DNA of 64,000 nt, from assembly GCA_002786065.1 (NCBI GenBank), contig NHNY01000030.1:1-64000 (forward strand), given 5' to 3'. Positions 23,586 through 34,514 of this stretch are shown here, piece after piece. The DNA comes from Microcyclospora pomicola. Taxonomy: Eukaryota; Ascomycota; Dothideomycetes; Capnodiales. A program made the translations under genes and the position numbers. Position 1 is the stretch's first letter; every line of letters begins with the position of its first letter. The notes below the pieces were generated by a model. The model did no database searches and was not told where the DNA came from. It saw nothing but the letters and a program-made list of their open reading frames with translations.

Positions 23586-24662
23586 CTACACGAGCGCAGA
23601 AGCTGTCTTCTTGTCTTTGAGCAACTGGATCAGGAGCTCGTCACGTTGGCTTTCGACCTCGGCATAGTCAATCGCATCTAGCTCCTCGTTCACACTCTCT
23701 TGGAGCTTCTCGAAGAGAGTCTTGGAGTACTCAACTTGGCGAGAGCTCATGTCACTTAGCCACCCCTGCATGGCAGGGATCATATGCTCAAACGTGTGTT
23801 TGAAACCACCTCGCCCACCGCCTCCAGCACTGACGTTGGAAAAGAATGGGCCGACCAGGGCCCAGCGAGGTCCGATACTCGTCGTAACGCAAGCATCTTG
23901 GTTGCTATCAGCTTGAAGTATCTCTAGGCGCGAACAAGGGACATAGAGGGAGGCTTACCAAGATCAGTCGCGCTCACGATGCCGTTCGCAACCAAGCTGT
24001 AAGCTTCGTTCACAAGTGCAGCCTGAAGACGATTGGCTATATGCCCAGGCAGCTCCTTCTTGACGTACACGGGCCGTTTACCAAGGAATGAGTACATCTG
24101 GAGTGCCTGGTCGATCGCGCTCTGGCTGGTGCCAGGGTGAGGGACAACCTCAACAAGAGGCATGAGATGTGGCGGGAGGAATGGATGACCGATGAGAATC
24201 CGCTCCGGATGGTGCTGACATTGGGAAATGAACTGTGAGCTTGGGATTCCCGAAGATGAAGACGCGATTACCACTTCTTCACGGGTGCCAGCATCTAATT
24301 CTGCGATCAAACTTGTCTTTATTCCTGGTCGCTCTGGTGCGTTCTACCCGGCACATTAGCTTTCATTTCATGTTGAGGCATTAGGAGCAGGAGCTCACCT
24401 CCTGGATGAAGTCGACCTCGTCGTAATGACCTTGTAAGCTAGCACCGACGAAGCGGTAGTTGCTCAAGGATGCTCCTGGTGCGAGACCAATCTCTTGTAA
24501 GGACGGCCAAAAGGTTTTCAGATGTGCTGCGAGTGTAGACTCGGCGTCGGGAGCTGGATCGCAGACGAGGACTTTCAGGCCCCGCGATAGAAACAACGCG
24601 GTCCAAGATGCACCAATGATGCCGGTGCCAACCACACCGACTGACTTTATGCTAGAAGCCAT
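23586..24662 (-). CDS. L-carnitine-dehydrogenase-like enzyme, copy A
   Basis: NAD-dependent beta-hydroxy-acid dehydrogenase of the 3-hydroxyacyl-CoA dehydrogenase superfamily. Exons are 24662-24399, 24343-23959 and 23896-23586, giving 319 residues. The Rossmann motif is GTGIIGASW near residue 11. The stretch FWPSLQEIGLAPGAS, VDFIQENAPER, ASSSSGIPSSQF, GHPFLPPHLMPLVEVVPHPG, GHIANRLQAA and GPRWALVGPF follows bacterial L-carnitine dehydrogenases (family knowledge). Likely catalytic residues: Ser in ASSSSG, His in GHPF, Glu in LVEVV, Asn in IANRL. The C-terminal helix is extended and charged. Exon lengths 264/385/311 equal those of the copy at 37006-38066. L-gulonate dehydrogenase belongs to the same superfamily, so the carnitine assignment is tentative. 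Confidence 0.9.
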
Positions 24663-25356
24663 GAGGTTCTGTGCGCGGTGAGCTCGAGTCCGTGGCGTGA
24701 ATGGGATGGAAATGACTTTTCAGGGACGATGAGCAGACTTCCAGCAACTCATATCTTCCAACGCGAGCTCGAAGGTACTTCCCATAATCAGTTCAACGCT
24801 AGGTGGACTGTATCCATGTTTCGTGCAATCGCGGACGTGCAAGAGATGATTCATCATGTAGGCATATCTTACGAGCTGTTCTCTCATAATGTTATGACAG
24901 CAGAAGAGAGGATAAGCGTCTATGCTCGAGGATGGACGAGACGTGAGCGTTCCGGATCGTTACGGCAGACATGTTTGCGGCTACGTGCATTTAGACTTCT
25001 GTCTTGCATGAGACGCCTGCTCACATCGCGCTTTGCAACAATGTGTCGGGTATCTTGTAGCTATGGAATGCTGCTGACTAGGATTCTCCCTGCGAGGAGT
25101 CAGCCATCCTGCATATTCTTCTAACATGATCTAAGCTTAACGCCTTCAATGGCCTCAGCAGGTATAGCATGTGCATCATGGTACGTCCGCCTGTTATCGA
25201 GCTATCACACACGTTGTACATACAGGCTCTACATCGCTTGGCCAGGTCGTTCACTCGTGTAACCTCTGCAACGGCTCGGAGCTGCATTCGCAAGCATCTG
25301 GCATCGCTCAATCCATCCGAACATAATCTTGCCAAGCAAACTCAAGATACCCTACC
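24663..25356. promoter_or_regulatory. Divergent promoter dehydrogenase copy A / CoA-transferase
   Basis: A 694-base head-to-head interval between two likely pathway enzymes. No exact copy of the CGGAGGTCCG motif; an everted CCG...CGG pair occurs near 24955. Co-regulation is inferred from orientation only. Confidence 0.45.
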
Positions 25357-27303
25357 ATGTTGAAACGCAACCTCGTCGAGTTCATGGAGAAGCTGCTGCC
25401 GGACCAGGCAAGAACCGAGGGCGTCTATGGCCCAGGTAGCTGGACCGACACCGCTTTCGTGCCTGTCCCAGAGGAATGCAAGCGTCTTTTAGCTCTCCTT
25501 GCTCACGAGACGCCCGGCTTTTCGAAAAGTCATGAGGTCCTGGACAGAGTCACATTTGAGGGTGACGACTTGCCGAACATCCCAGGCCCTTTGAAGTCGC
25601 AAGCCGTCACTGCAGTCATGCATGCCATGGCGGGTGTCATCGGGCAAGAGATCCTTGAGATCAGAGGTCTCGCTCCTGATGGCAAAGTTCACATCGACAC
25701 GAACATGGGCGGCCTGTATTCTGCCAGTCCAGCGTTGATCTGGGTGGATGGCCTTGGGGGGCCTGCGGTTCTCGAGCTGCCCTCAGTCCCCCATCTGCGG
25801 CCTCCTCCAAGCTTGGCACAGGACATGGATTACGATCACTACATGCTTGGCAACAGTTTGAAGCTGCGCACGACGGCGATCTATCCGACCGCTACCAAAG
25901 ACACATGGTTCCATCTGCATGGATCTACCAATCCTTACGCCACGCTGCAAGCCATCGGAATCAGCCGGGAAGTCGTCGACGGTGCTTCCGCCAGCGAGAT
26001 GACAGGCGACGAGGCGTACGAGTATATCAAAGAGCGCATACTCAAGTATCAAGCGAGGGAGCTCGAGCTCATGATGATTGAAAAAAGTCATTTTTCCTTT
26101 CCATGCAATGGTCAAGAAGCGTTGAGCTGACCCTGACAGATATCCCTTCATCTATCGTTTACTCGCCTAAAGGGTGGAGCGAGACCACCATGGCAGCGTC
26201 GCTCGCCAGTCATCCCTTGATAAACTACAAGCAACTGCCCATGGCCCCTCCTACTCCTCCAGCCCCATTTCCTGAACTCTCGGACAAGCGTCCATTGGCG
26301 GGTATCAAGATCGTGGAACTCGGGCGGATCATCGCGCTCCCAGCTGCTGGGGCTATATTGACCTCTTTCGGCGCAGAAGTCATACGGGTGCAGTCCAAGC
26401 ATTTGCCGGACTTTTCTGTAAGTTCCTCTTCACGAGTCAATACGACTCAGCTGTTGACGTAGCTTGCTTGACAGCCTTCGCAACTCTGCTTGATGCAAGG
26501 CAAGAAATCGACACACCTCGATCTCGACAACGAGCTCGACAGAAAGGCGCTAGAGAGGTTGATCGAGGATGCCGATGTGATCATGCAAGGATACCGCCCG
26601 GAAGTGTTCGAGAAGCGAGGTGTGGGGATCGACTATGCCCTCAAGGTTGCCGGACGACGCGGCAAGGGAATCTGTTATTTGGTAAGTCTCGAAGATATGA
26701 AGCTGGAGCATTCTTATGACTGACTCTCCACAGGACGAGAACTGTTATGGTCCGGATGGTGTATATCACGAACGAAGGGGCTGGCAGCAGATCGCCGATG
26801 CCGCAAGCGGGTGCGAGTACATCATGGGCAAAGCATTCGGTCATCCAGAAGGCCAAGGCATCCCCCCATCACTGCCAATCGCCGATATGTGTACCGGCGT
26901 CGTTGGCGCGGTGACTGTCCTCTCGATGCTTCGGGATCGTGCTCGCTTCGGCGGGAGCTACCGAGGATGTGCTTCGCTCACAGCCATACAAGTGCTCACT
27001 GCTTCGAAGGACGTCGGCTTGTACGAACCTGGCGTGGTGAAGGAGATCCAAGATCGATACAATTTCAAGAAGCTCACCAGCGACCAGCATTGCATTGAGC
27101 TCTACTATCAGATCATGGAGGCTTGGAACCAGCATTCCGATCTGACGTCCAACGAGCGATATTACGCCCATTTCAGCAACAGTGTGTATGGCAAGGATCT
27201 CCGCGTGTTGAAGCCGCTCGTCGAGTACAGCGACAAAGAAGCGACACCGCATTGGTCGAGTCCGCCAGTCCCGTTCTGTCACGATGTCAATGTGGAATGG
27301 TAG
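25357..27303 (+). CDS. Family III (CaiB/BaiF) CoA-transferase
   Basis: Moves CoA between carboxylic acids (family knowledge). Exons are 25357-26086, 26140-26417, 26475-26681 and 26734-27303, giving 594 residues. The N-terminal ~240 residues (LLPDQARTEGVYGPGSWTDT onward) match the fungal form, in which CaiB-type domain pieces are duplicated. The second part opens with LAGIKIVELGRIIALPAAGAIL, the characteristic first strand of family III enzymes, then FGAEVIRVQ, LDLDNELDRKALERLIEDAD and QGYRPEVFEKRGVG. The likely catalytic Asp is in LPIADMCTGVVGA. Introns are 52-57 nt, the last with a CTGAC branch. It sits between dehydrogenase copy A (divergent) and a Zn2Cys6 regulator (convergent); only set A has this gene. 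It could load the substrate onto CoA; the acid is unknown. Confidence 0.9.
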
Positions 27304-28017
27304 GCACAGACCGCACACCAGATACCATCATCCTGCCCAATGGCCAGATGCATTGCGGTCGTGATTCGAATTGAGCATTACTTGCATTCGTCAAAGAGCC
27401 CCGCAGCAGACAACAGTGTTTTGACACTAGGCCTGGATGAATGTAAGCTTACATTGCATCTTGGTCTGTCCGCAGGATCGAATGAGGATTGGCAGACGGA
27501 TAGTATATTTGTCTATGAACTTCTGTTACAATGCTCGCGGACTCTTGACGATCTCTCCTCTACCTTAATCTATGGAACCTCCGTCTCCACATTGGACCGA
27601 TCAGAGAGTCCCTCGTCTGTCTAGATTGAAAGACCTCACCCGCATATCGAACACGTGCGGGGAACTGTGACATTACGACCATCTCCTGACAAGCAGCAGG
27701 ACCGCGTGCCTCCATGTAGTGGTAGGATGAAGTGTGTCGTAGAAATGTGTAAGCGTAGTACATGGGCCAGGTATCTCCAATACCTCTCTCACACGTTTCA
27801 CCTTGCACCGTCTAGCAGTACTCTTGCGTACACAGTGAATAAGCTCAAGTCGGTGAACAGCTTCAGGTCTGGATCTTGTTTGGCGAGCATTTCGCGTCGC
27901 ACCTAGGTACATGAGACTCGATAGGACGCCCGGCGGTCCACGATATCCCAAGAATGGCCGTATGACCAGCGCCGAGAGTACTTCCGTGGATGAGAAAGTA
28001 TGCGAGGCCCAGTCTTT
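27304..28017. other. Convergent intergenic, no gene seen
   Basis: 3' flanks of the CoA-transferase and Zn2Cys6 copy A. Short frames without motifs. Confidence 0.5.
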
Positions 28018-29990
28018 TCACGTTTCATACCCTGCCGCTATCTCCAAATATGGCTCCAAGCAGTCATGAATACGTTTGTTAGTGAGATTACCCTGCCCAA
28101 GAGCATCTAGCATCTTGTTTGCTTTGATCGCCGCAAACATAGTGTCTTCGACCGTGACACGAGTCTTGGAATGCATTACAAAATACGTCAAGATCACAGC
28201 TGCCCAGGTCAACAAATAGCTCGGAACCCAAGAGGCTTCATATAGCATTTGATGGGATTGCAGGATTTCAGCAAGTAGAACCGCTTGTGTCGCTGTTCGG
28301 GAGTCAGCTGCAGTAAAATCTTGGATGGCGCGAAAGCCATATTGGGGTATAGACCCGATCACGAGGTTGTGGTACAATCGACTCACCAGCAGAAACACAA
28401 GCCGAACCGTATGTGTAGCCATCTATGCTGAAGGCCGGATCTGATCTGTGCCTTCCAAGGTGGTGAATGCAAGGCGCATATAGCAGGATATGGGCACCAG
28501 TATGGTATAGACGAAGCTGTAACTGTCCCAACAAGATTCGATTGTTAGAAACCTCGCTTGGTAGCACAGGAAGCCTCTCTACCCAATTTCTCAGATCATT
28601 CTCCATCTCGGACACCCACCCTTTCTCTACCCATGACTCCTCAGATCCTTCTGACTGGCGATCAATGACTCGGGCGTAGATTTTGAGCAATTTCTGAGCC
28701 ATAACAGTCTCGGCTATAGGTGAAGTCGGATCAGTTGCGAGGAGCCGCTCTCCTTCGTCTAGCATGTCGTTTGATGGCAAGCCTAACGTTCGCTTGGCAT
28801 CAGCGAAGCGAAGACCTCGTGGTATTCCAAGAATGTAGCTCAAGGTAGTATCCATCATACAGAGGACAGCAAAGACGCGGCGCCGCGCAAACAGGTCTTC
28901 GTTCGAAAGCGAAGGATGCAATTTAGCCTCATCCAAGTGTAAGCCCATGTGCCCTGCGGCGGTTACCGCAAGTGATAAAATGGCATGGGCGCCTGTAAAG
29001 TTGGGGATTGTGTGCATGTAACGCGCTTGGAGAATAAGAGCGGTCAATAGATCGAGGTCGCATTGCTGGTATTCTGCATTGGTGATGCATCGACTCGCGC
29101 GGAAATACTGGAAGCTGTCGGCATTCAGTCTTCACCCCTGCCTAAAACATTCAAGACATATGCCGGCCACTCACCCTGGTGGTGTTGCTTTCTTCTCGGT
29201 CCCATCGAGGGCCGCACTATATCGTTCGCCCAAGGCAAGCATTGCATACACCATAGCTATGAATGATTTCTGTGAAGCGACATTGCGTACTCCACCGGCG
29301 TGATGGAAATGATCTATCCGACGTATAAAGACGTCACGGTCGATACATTCGAAACATACAAGGGCCCAGGTCAGTGCTCTGTCCACAAGCTGATGGATCT
29401 CCTCAAGGGGTGGGAAAAGGGTTTGTAACCACTCCAACTGATCGCGCGGCGGCGCTTCCATACGTGCATCCAGGGCTTGGATGATTGTGCGTCCAGGGGC
29501 CGCCGGGGATGATGATGCCAAGCCCCGATTTGGGGTCAACTGCAACATATCGGCAATCATTCGCAAGATGTTCAGCGCAGAAGAGAAGCGATATACTTGG
29601 CTCCCCTTGACATGATCGACGACCAGGTCATCGCCAGCGGATGCTAGCAGGTCGATGTGCTGCTGCTGCACGTTGGCCCCACGCCGCAACGGCAACGGAA
29701 GATCTGGGACGAGTCAGTCCAGACCGCACGAGCACATCATGACAGGGCAAGCTTCTTGGACCTGAAGAAGCGTGGGCAGAAGCTTGGATTTGGTCTTGCA
29801 ATTCAGCGACCTGTCGCTCGAGGTCTCGCACATACGTCGTGGAGAGACCACGGCGTGCTATGCTGCCGTAGGTACACGCCAGCCCGCCATCGACACACTT
29901 TTGGCATGGTTGAGCGGAGTCACACCTCACCTTCCGCCGGCGACAAGAGTCGCAGGAAGAGCGTTGCTGCTGATGCTGCTGCTGTTGCAT
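28018..29990 (-). CDS. Zn2Cys6 transcription factor, copy A
   Basis: Nuclear regulator with an N-terminal binuclear zinc cluster. Exons are 29990-29762, 29703-29175, 29129-28387 and 28292-28018, giving 591 residues. Cys13, 16, 23, 29, 32 and 39 give CX2CX6CX5CX2CX6C, followed by a linker and a short coiled coil (YVRDLERQVAELQDQI). The rest is a fungal-specific transcription factor domain (YFRASRC, LLTALILQARYMH, AAGHMGLHLDEAK, RRRVFAVLCMMDTTLSYILG, YGSACVSAA). The extreme N-terminus is Gln rich. Introns 1 and 2 match introns of the paralogue at 43449-45420 in place and phase; intron 3 is unique. It lies convergent to the CoA-transferase and is the best candidate local activator of set A (inference). 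In-frame ATGs upstream (to 30161) exist; 29990 is chosen for closeness to the zinc cluster. Confidence 0.87.
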
Positions 29991-30302
29991 CGTGAGCCCA
30001 TCACGTTGGATTGGAGACGTGAGGTTGTCGAGCCTCAGCAAACATGTCAGCAAAGGATCACCTCCGGTACGTGCCGGGCATAGAGTTTCGGAGGATCTCG
30101 CATGTTGCATATCGACTTGCCGATTTTGGCAATATGGGGCGATATGTGCCGTCAGGCCCAAGGCGGGACTCTACTCTCAAGATCCCTCGGACGTGGTGCA
30201 AGATGAACGGCTTCGTCCTTCTTCACATGAGATTCGGGGAGGAACAATCTCGAACAAACCGCCTTTGGTTGCGATCATGCATCCTTCGTGGGCCTGGAGC
30301 AT
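29991..30302. promoter_or_regulatory. Divergent promoter Zn2Cys6 copy A / bZIP
   Basis: A 312-base interval between two regulator genes. CGGAGGT occurs on the minus strand at 30060-30066, about 70 bases before the Zn2Cys6 start, resembling the CGGAGGTCCG sites of this region. Confidence 0.35.
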
Positions 30303-31340
30303 ATGTATGTGCAGTGGCCGCCCAACTTCCTGGTGGATCTGGGCAATGCACCTCGCCTCCTGCAGCATATTGAAGTTCGTACTGCCGATGAGGACGAAAC
30401 CTCGCGTACCACATTCCAAGAAGAGAACCACGAGAAACCCTGCTGTGACCGGCCTATGTCATCACTGAAACAGTCAGGTATGGTGGGCGAGGAGCCGGTA
30501 GAGCACACGTACAGCCGACTCAACACTTCGAACCGTCAGCGAACGACCTCGGGTCAGTACAGCGATGAGGTACAGAATGTCGAGGGCCTAATGCAAACGG
30601 GTCATGACCCAATGCCTTCTCCTCTCGAAGATTGCGACTTGCATGCGGCCTTTGTATTTCCTCCAGAGCACACGTGGGATGCAGCGTACTCAGGAAGTAC
30701 ATCAATCACCAATCCTGATCAAACTTTACCATCGCTGGCCTCCAATCTGACCGATGTCGACGTTTCAAGACTACCCGGAATCAAACTGAGCCAGAACACG
30801 AAGCGCAAGGAGCAGAACAAGAAGTCCCAGCGCGCCTACCGGAGTCGCAAAGCCGAGTACGTCCAGAGTCTGGAGACAGAAATCGAGGAGATGGACAAGT
30901 GTATCTCGCGGCTGCAGACCGACAATCTGATGCTTCTCCAGCACTTGTGCAAGCTGCAAGCAGAGAACAACGACATCCGGCATAGCAGTGGCGGCGACAT
31001 ACGCACCACCGCGGACCAAGAAGCGCAAGTCCGACACAGGACTATTAGCAGCGGCAACGTACGCAACGCAGCCGACCACGCAACGCGAGAGACTACCTCG
31101 GACTCAAGTGTTCATGCGACGTCAGACACGATACAGCAGCGTTTATCCCAAGCTGAGTTGAAAGTTTTGTACGAGCCATTCCTCGCGATGTGGAATCTGC
31201 TACGTTCTAAATTGGGCCCTTCCCAGACGGATGAGGAGGTCGGATGCATTCTTCAACGCCTTCAAGACATGGTGATCAATCAAGCCACACCGGCTACCGC
31301 GCCAGGTACAGCGTCTCCACCCTCCACAAGACACCTATGA
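30303..31340 (+). CDS. bZIP transcription factor, Yap-like
   Basis: One open frame of 345 residues from the first ATG, ending at 31340. The basic region TKRKEQNKKSQRAYRSRKAE fits the fungal Yap pattern (Asn, Gln, aromatic and Arg in NxxxQRAYR), followed by a leucine-type coiled coil starting VQSLETEIEEMDKCISRLQ. The N-terminal part is unstructured-looking and acidic; the C-terminal helix (SQAELKVLYEPFLAMWNLL) could be a regulatory region. The start is uncertain: the frame stays open upstream to about 30232 without ATG, and another in-frame ATG lies at 30456, so a 5' exon may be missing or the true start may be 30456. It is divergent from Zn2Cys6 copy A, so two regulator classes sit side by side in the accessory region. 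Confidence 0.75.
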   Translation: MYVQWPPNFLVDLGNAPRLLQHIEVRTADEDETSRTTFQEENHEKPCCDRPMSSLKQSGMVGEEPVEHTYSRLNTSNRQRTTSGQYSDEVQNVEGLMQTGHDPMPSPLEDCDLHAAFVFPPEHTWDAAYSGSTSITNPDQTLPSLASNLTDVDVSRLPGIKLSQNTKRKEQNKKSQRAYRSRKAEYVQSLETEIEEMDKCISRLQTDNLMLLQHLCKLQAENNDIRHSSGGDIRTTADQEAQVRHRTISSGNVRNAADHATRETTSDSSVHATSDTIQQRLSQAELKVLYEPFLAMWNLLRSKLGPSQTDEEVGCILQRLQDMVINQATPATAPGTASPPSTRHL

Positions 31341-31559
31341 GGCTCTTTCAATGGTGGATATGTTCCGTGAGCAGAGCAGTGTGATGGCTTTCGGACCATG
31401 GCTGTCGTTCACGATGTGGAGTACAACGCGGAGGCAGGAAATATGCGTGATGGTCTGCTTCATCACACGTATTCGACACATTGACATATAAGTTTACTAC
31501 CATCTTTTGATATCAAAGCTAATTGCTGCACCACGTTGCCAATTACCTAGTTTCACAGT

Positions 31560-32790
31560 TCAATGAATAATGACCTTGCCTACGTGTTTGCCCGAGGCCA
31601 AGTACTTGAACGCCTCCGGTGACTCTTCAAAGGAAAACGTCCGGTCTAGTAACGGCTTCAGATCGACTTGATGTTGTTCCAAGAAGGCATTCAAGTTCTC
31701 AAAGTCGATCTTGGATCCGACGCTGATGCCCCTAAACACGAGGAAAGGATTTGTCAGTCTCGCGGACACAGTCCTAGCGTTAACTGAGCAGGGCACTCAC
31801 TTCAACATCGCCGCTTTCTTCATGACAACAAATAGCTCGTCAGGCGTCCAGTCGGCGGTTGCATCTGATAGGAAGCCGACGAAGGAGACGACGCCACCGC
31901 GTGTGCGCAACGAGTTGAGATCGGTGATGAGCGAGGCGACGCCGGTGTTGTTGACGACCACATCGACGCCCTTGCCGTTGGTGAGGCGCGCAACCTCAGC
32001 CTCCTGATTGGGGGTGTTCTTGTAGTTGAAGCCCAGGGCGCTCGGCCAGATCTTTTGGATCTGTGCGATCTTCTCATCGGACGAGGAGGTTATAATGGGC
32101 GTGATGCCGGCGGCGTGGCAGAGGATCAGCGCGAGCATGCTGACGCCTCCGGTGCCTGGTTCGGAAGATATGTGTCAGATCTGCGGTCCTGGTCGCTTGA
32201 TCGATGAGCTGACTCCTCGTACCTTGGAGCAAGACACTTCGGCTGCTTTGCTGAGACTGCGGCCAGTTGAGCGCATTCCAGGAAGTGACGCCGGCGCAGG
32301 CTAGGGTTGCGGCCTACCCGTATGGTCAATCTCGTGATACTACACGATCACATTGCTTGAACTCATACTTCCGCCCACGAAAGGTACTCGGGCAGATGCA
32401 CGAGCACCTTCTCATCGTACACAGCGTACTCACGTAGCACGCCCGCCGCTTCGCCTCCGAGCGCGTGGTGCGGCTCGTCTTCCTTGCCGGTGAGGTTGGA
32501 CTGGCTGAAGATGGGCGTCACCCTGTCGCCGCCGTTGAAATCCTTCACCCCGGGCCCAACAGCGACGACTTCGGCGGCGCAATCGGACGCGGCTATGCCT
32601 CGTTCTTGGACTGCGAGCGGATATCTCCCCTGCAGCATGGCTACATCGCGGTAGTTGAGACTGACCGCGTGGATCTTGATCAGCACATCGTGAGCTCCGA
32701 TATCTGGTAGCTTCTCCGTAGAGAGTTCGATGGTGCGTGGCAGGTCGCCATCGGTACGTCGGAATGCGCGATATTCCTAGGGAGCGCCAT
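31560..32790 (-). CDS. Zinc-type alcohol dehydrogenase/quinone reductase (MDR), 5' end irregular
   Basis: Medium-chain NAD(P)H-dependent oxidoreductase. Exons are about 32776-32369, 32313-32223, 32155-31801 and 31731-31560. Splicing gives AVSLNYRDVAMLQGRYP, GSDxAAEVVAVG-type text (SDCAAEVVAVG), GDRVTPIF, AGVTSWNAL, VLLQGTGGVSMLAL (NAD motif) and HVGKVIIH at the end. The catalytic-zinc Cys/His pair of true alcohol dehydrogenases is not evident, so a quinone-reductase-like enzyme is likely. The frame is open from 32776 without an ATG. An ATG at 32790 encodes MALP and would give the expected N-terminus before EYRAFRRTDGDLPRT, but it is one base out of frame: either a single-base indel (real or sequencing error) or an unseen upstream exon ending at the acceptor CCTAG. 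Confidence 0.75.
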
Positions 32791-33364
32791 GTCTATGTAT
32801 ACTGCTGTGGAAAGTCGTCAACTTTCTGCTTTGTGGTTACATGGTCACATATCGCGACTATATCAATGCTCGATTTTGGTCTCGCATGGACGTTACAAAT
32901 CAATAGTCGCACTGCTTCTTTAAGGTTGCTGTTCACATAGCAGTAAGTTGCTGCTTGCATAAGGTAAGCAGGCCACGTCGATCAATTAAGGTAGCTCGTC
33001 TCGTCATCAGCTGCCTACTTGGAGATGCAGGCTGGTGATCTTGCAGGATCAATGGCTGTGCCTTTAGAAGCAGGCATGGCCCAGTAGAACTAACGCTATT
33101 GTAAGGTGCTTCCCAGAAGACATCTAAATGCGAAATATGTGGCGACAACACTCACGACTCTGGTGTAGTCTTACATAGGCAGGCTTGCAAAGAAAGACGG
33201 AAAGTGTTGTGTACAGTCTCGCATACCAGTAGGCTACAATATGCATGGTACCTAGTCATAGAGAGCGTGTATTGTCGCTGTTCCCATCTGAGCATCGCAC
33301 ATTCATACCTGCATAATTCTGGTCAGTAGATCGCTTCCGAACTCAACGTTGACCATCGAGCCCA
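32791..33364. other. Intergenic, no gene seen
   Basis: Upstream of the MDR gene and downstream of the GFA-fold gene. It could hold a missing first exon of the MDR gene, but I found no ATG exon that fits. Confidence 0.4.
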
Positions 33365-33712
33365 TCACTCCCCATCCGACTGATAGCACTCGAGTGCCTC
33401 ATACTCCTCCTTCTCCATCATCCTGCAATTGACAGCCACCCGCGGCTCCGTATCGCGCAAGACCGTGTAGTGCGTCATACAGCCGCACTTCTTGCAGCGG
33501 TTGAAGCTTAACCGCTTCTTGCCATGGACATAGCCCTCGGTTTCGCCGTCGACGTCGACCTCATCGACTTTGTAGTAGGCCCAGAGCGCGCCGTAGCGTC
33601 GACAGATGGAGCAGAGGCATTCCAGGGCTTTTTCCCGGAGTGGTGGAAAGGTGAGGCGGACGGCTTTGCAGTGGCAGGTGATGGTGCGCTGAGCGGACTG
33701 TGGGGCCGCCAT
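33365..33712 (-). CDS. GFA/CENP-V-fold zinc protein
   Basis: Single-exon 115-residue protein. Zinc ligands of the GFA (glutathione-dependent formaldehyde-activating-like)/CENP-V fold are visible: CHCKAV near residue 14, CLCSICRRYGALWAYY near 33 and CKKCGCMTHY near 74. The hydrophobic strands between them match the family's small beta-fold. The length is typical of stand-alone GFA proteins. Most family members lack a proven reaction, so none is assigned. It sits between the MDR gene (same strand) and an uncharacterised gene (divergent). Confidence 0.85.
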   Translation of the reverse strand: MAAPQSAQRTITCHCKAVRLTFPPLREKALECLCSICRRYGALWAYYKVDEVDVDGETEGYVHGKKRLSFNRCKKCGCMTHYTVLRDTEPRVAVNCRMMEKEEYEALECYQSDGE

Positions 33713-34514
33713 TGGTAGAGTAGAGCTAGATCGGCGGCGGGCTGGGACCTTGATGGGTTGCTCGGCTGATCAATGCGCTTCGTAACTCGCTATTGGTTTT
33801 GGATCGCGAGTTCTATGCTTGAGAAGAATCTCTAGATGACAGGAAATTGAACAGATATCTTGATAGATGATGTGATATGTCTTATGTTCATCGGCGGACG
33901 AAGTGTTATTTGTATGCTCTTCCATTGTGAAACGCCAGATAGGCAGCAACGACCCCGCTTATCAGGAAACCGCGTCGAACCATGGGGGACTTTTACGCGT
34001 AGAGTGGTTCAGATGACTATCCTGCTTACAAACCCTATCGCCATGATCAAAACATCGAGGTATAGGTCCATGTCTCGTTCATCGAAGCTGTCTCTCAACT
34101 ACTTACATCCGTCGCAAGATCCCACAATGCCGAGGTTGAGTCCGCACTGAAGAATGCCAGCCTGGTGCAATGTCCTCGCAGTTGTCGTAAGCAGAACCTC
34201 CAGAGTGTGCTCCACGCCTTTGTGGCCACGGATTGCCAGACCATAGATGCTTGGACGGCCAACAAAGACAAATTTGATAGCCAGAGCCCGACGTAGATGT
34301 CAATCACAATGTACATCGACTTCGCGAAATCAGCGAAGATACTATAAGCCATCTCGAGATGTAATGAGTACGAGCTGATACGTTACGCCTTGCGCTCATT
34401 CACTGTGACTACTCGGTAGAGCACTTAAAGCAACCACAAGCCTTCAGCAATACATCTACTCAACAGTCGTCACACACCTACTACTCTCCATTCTCTATCA
34501 ATACACCAACAATC
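33713..34514. other. Divergent intergenic, no gene seen
   Basis: Promoter space between the GFA-fold gene and the 34515 gene. Short frames only. Confidence 0.5.
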
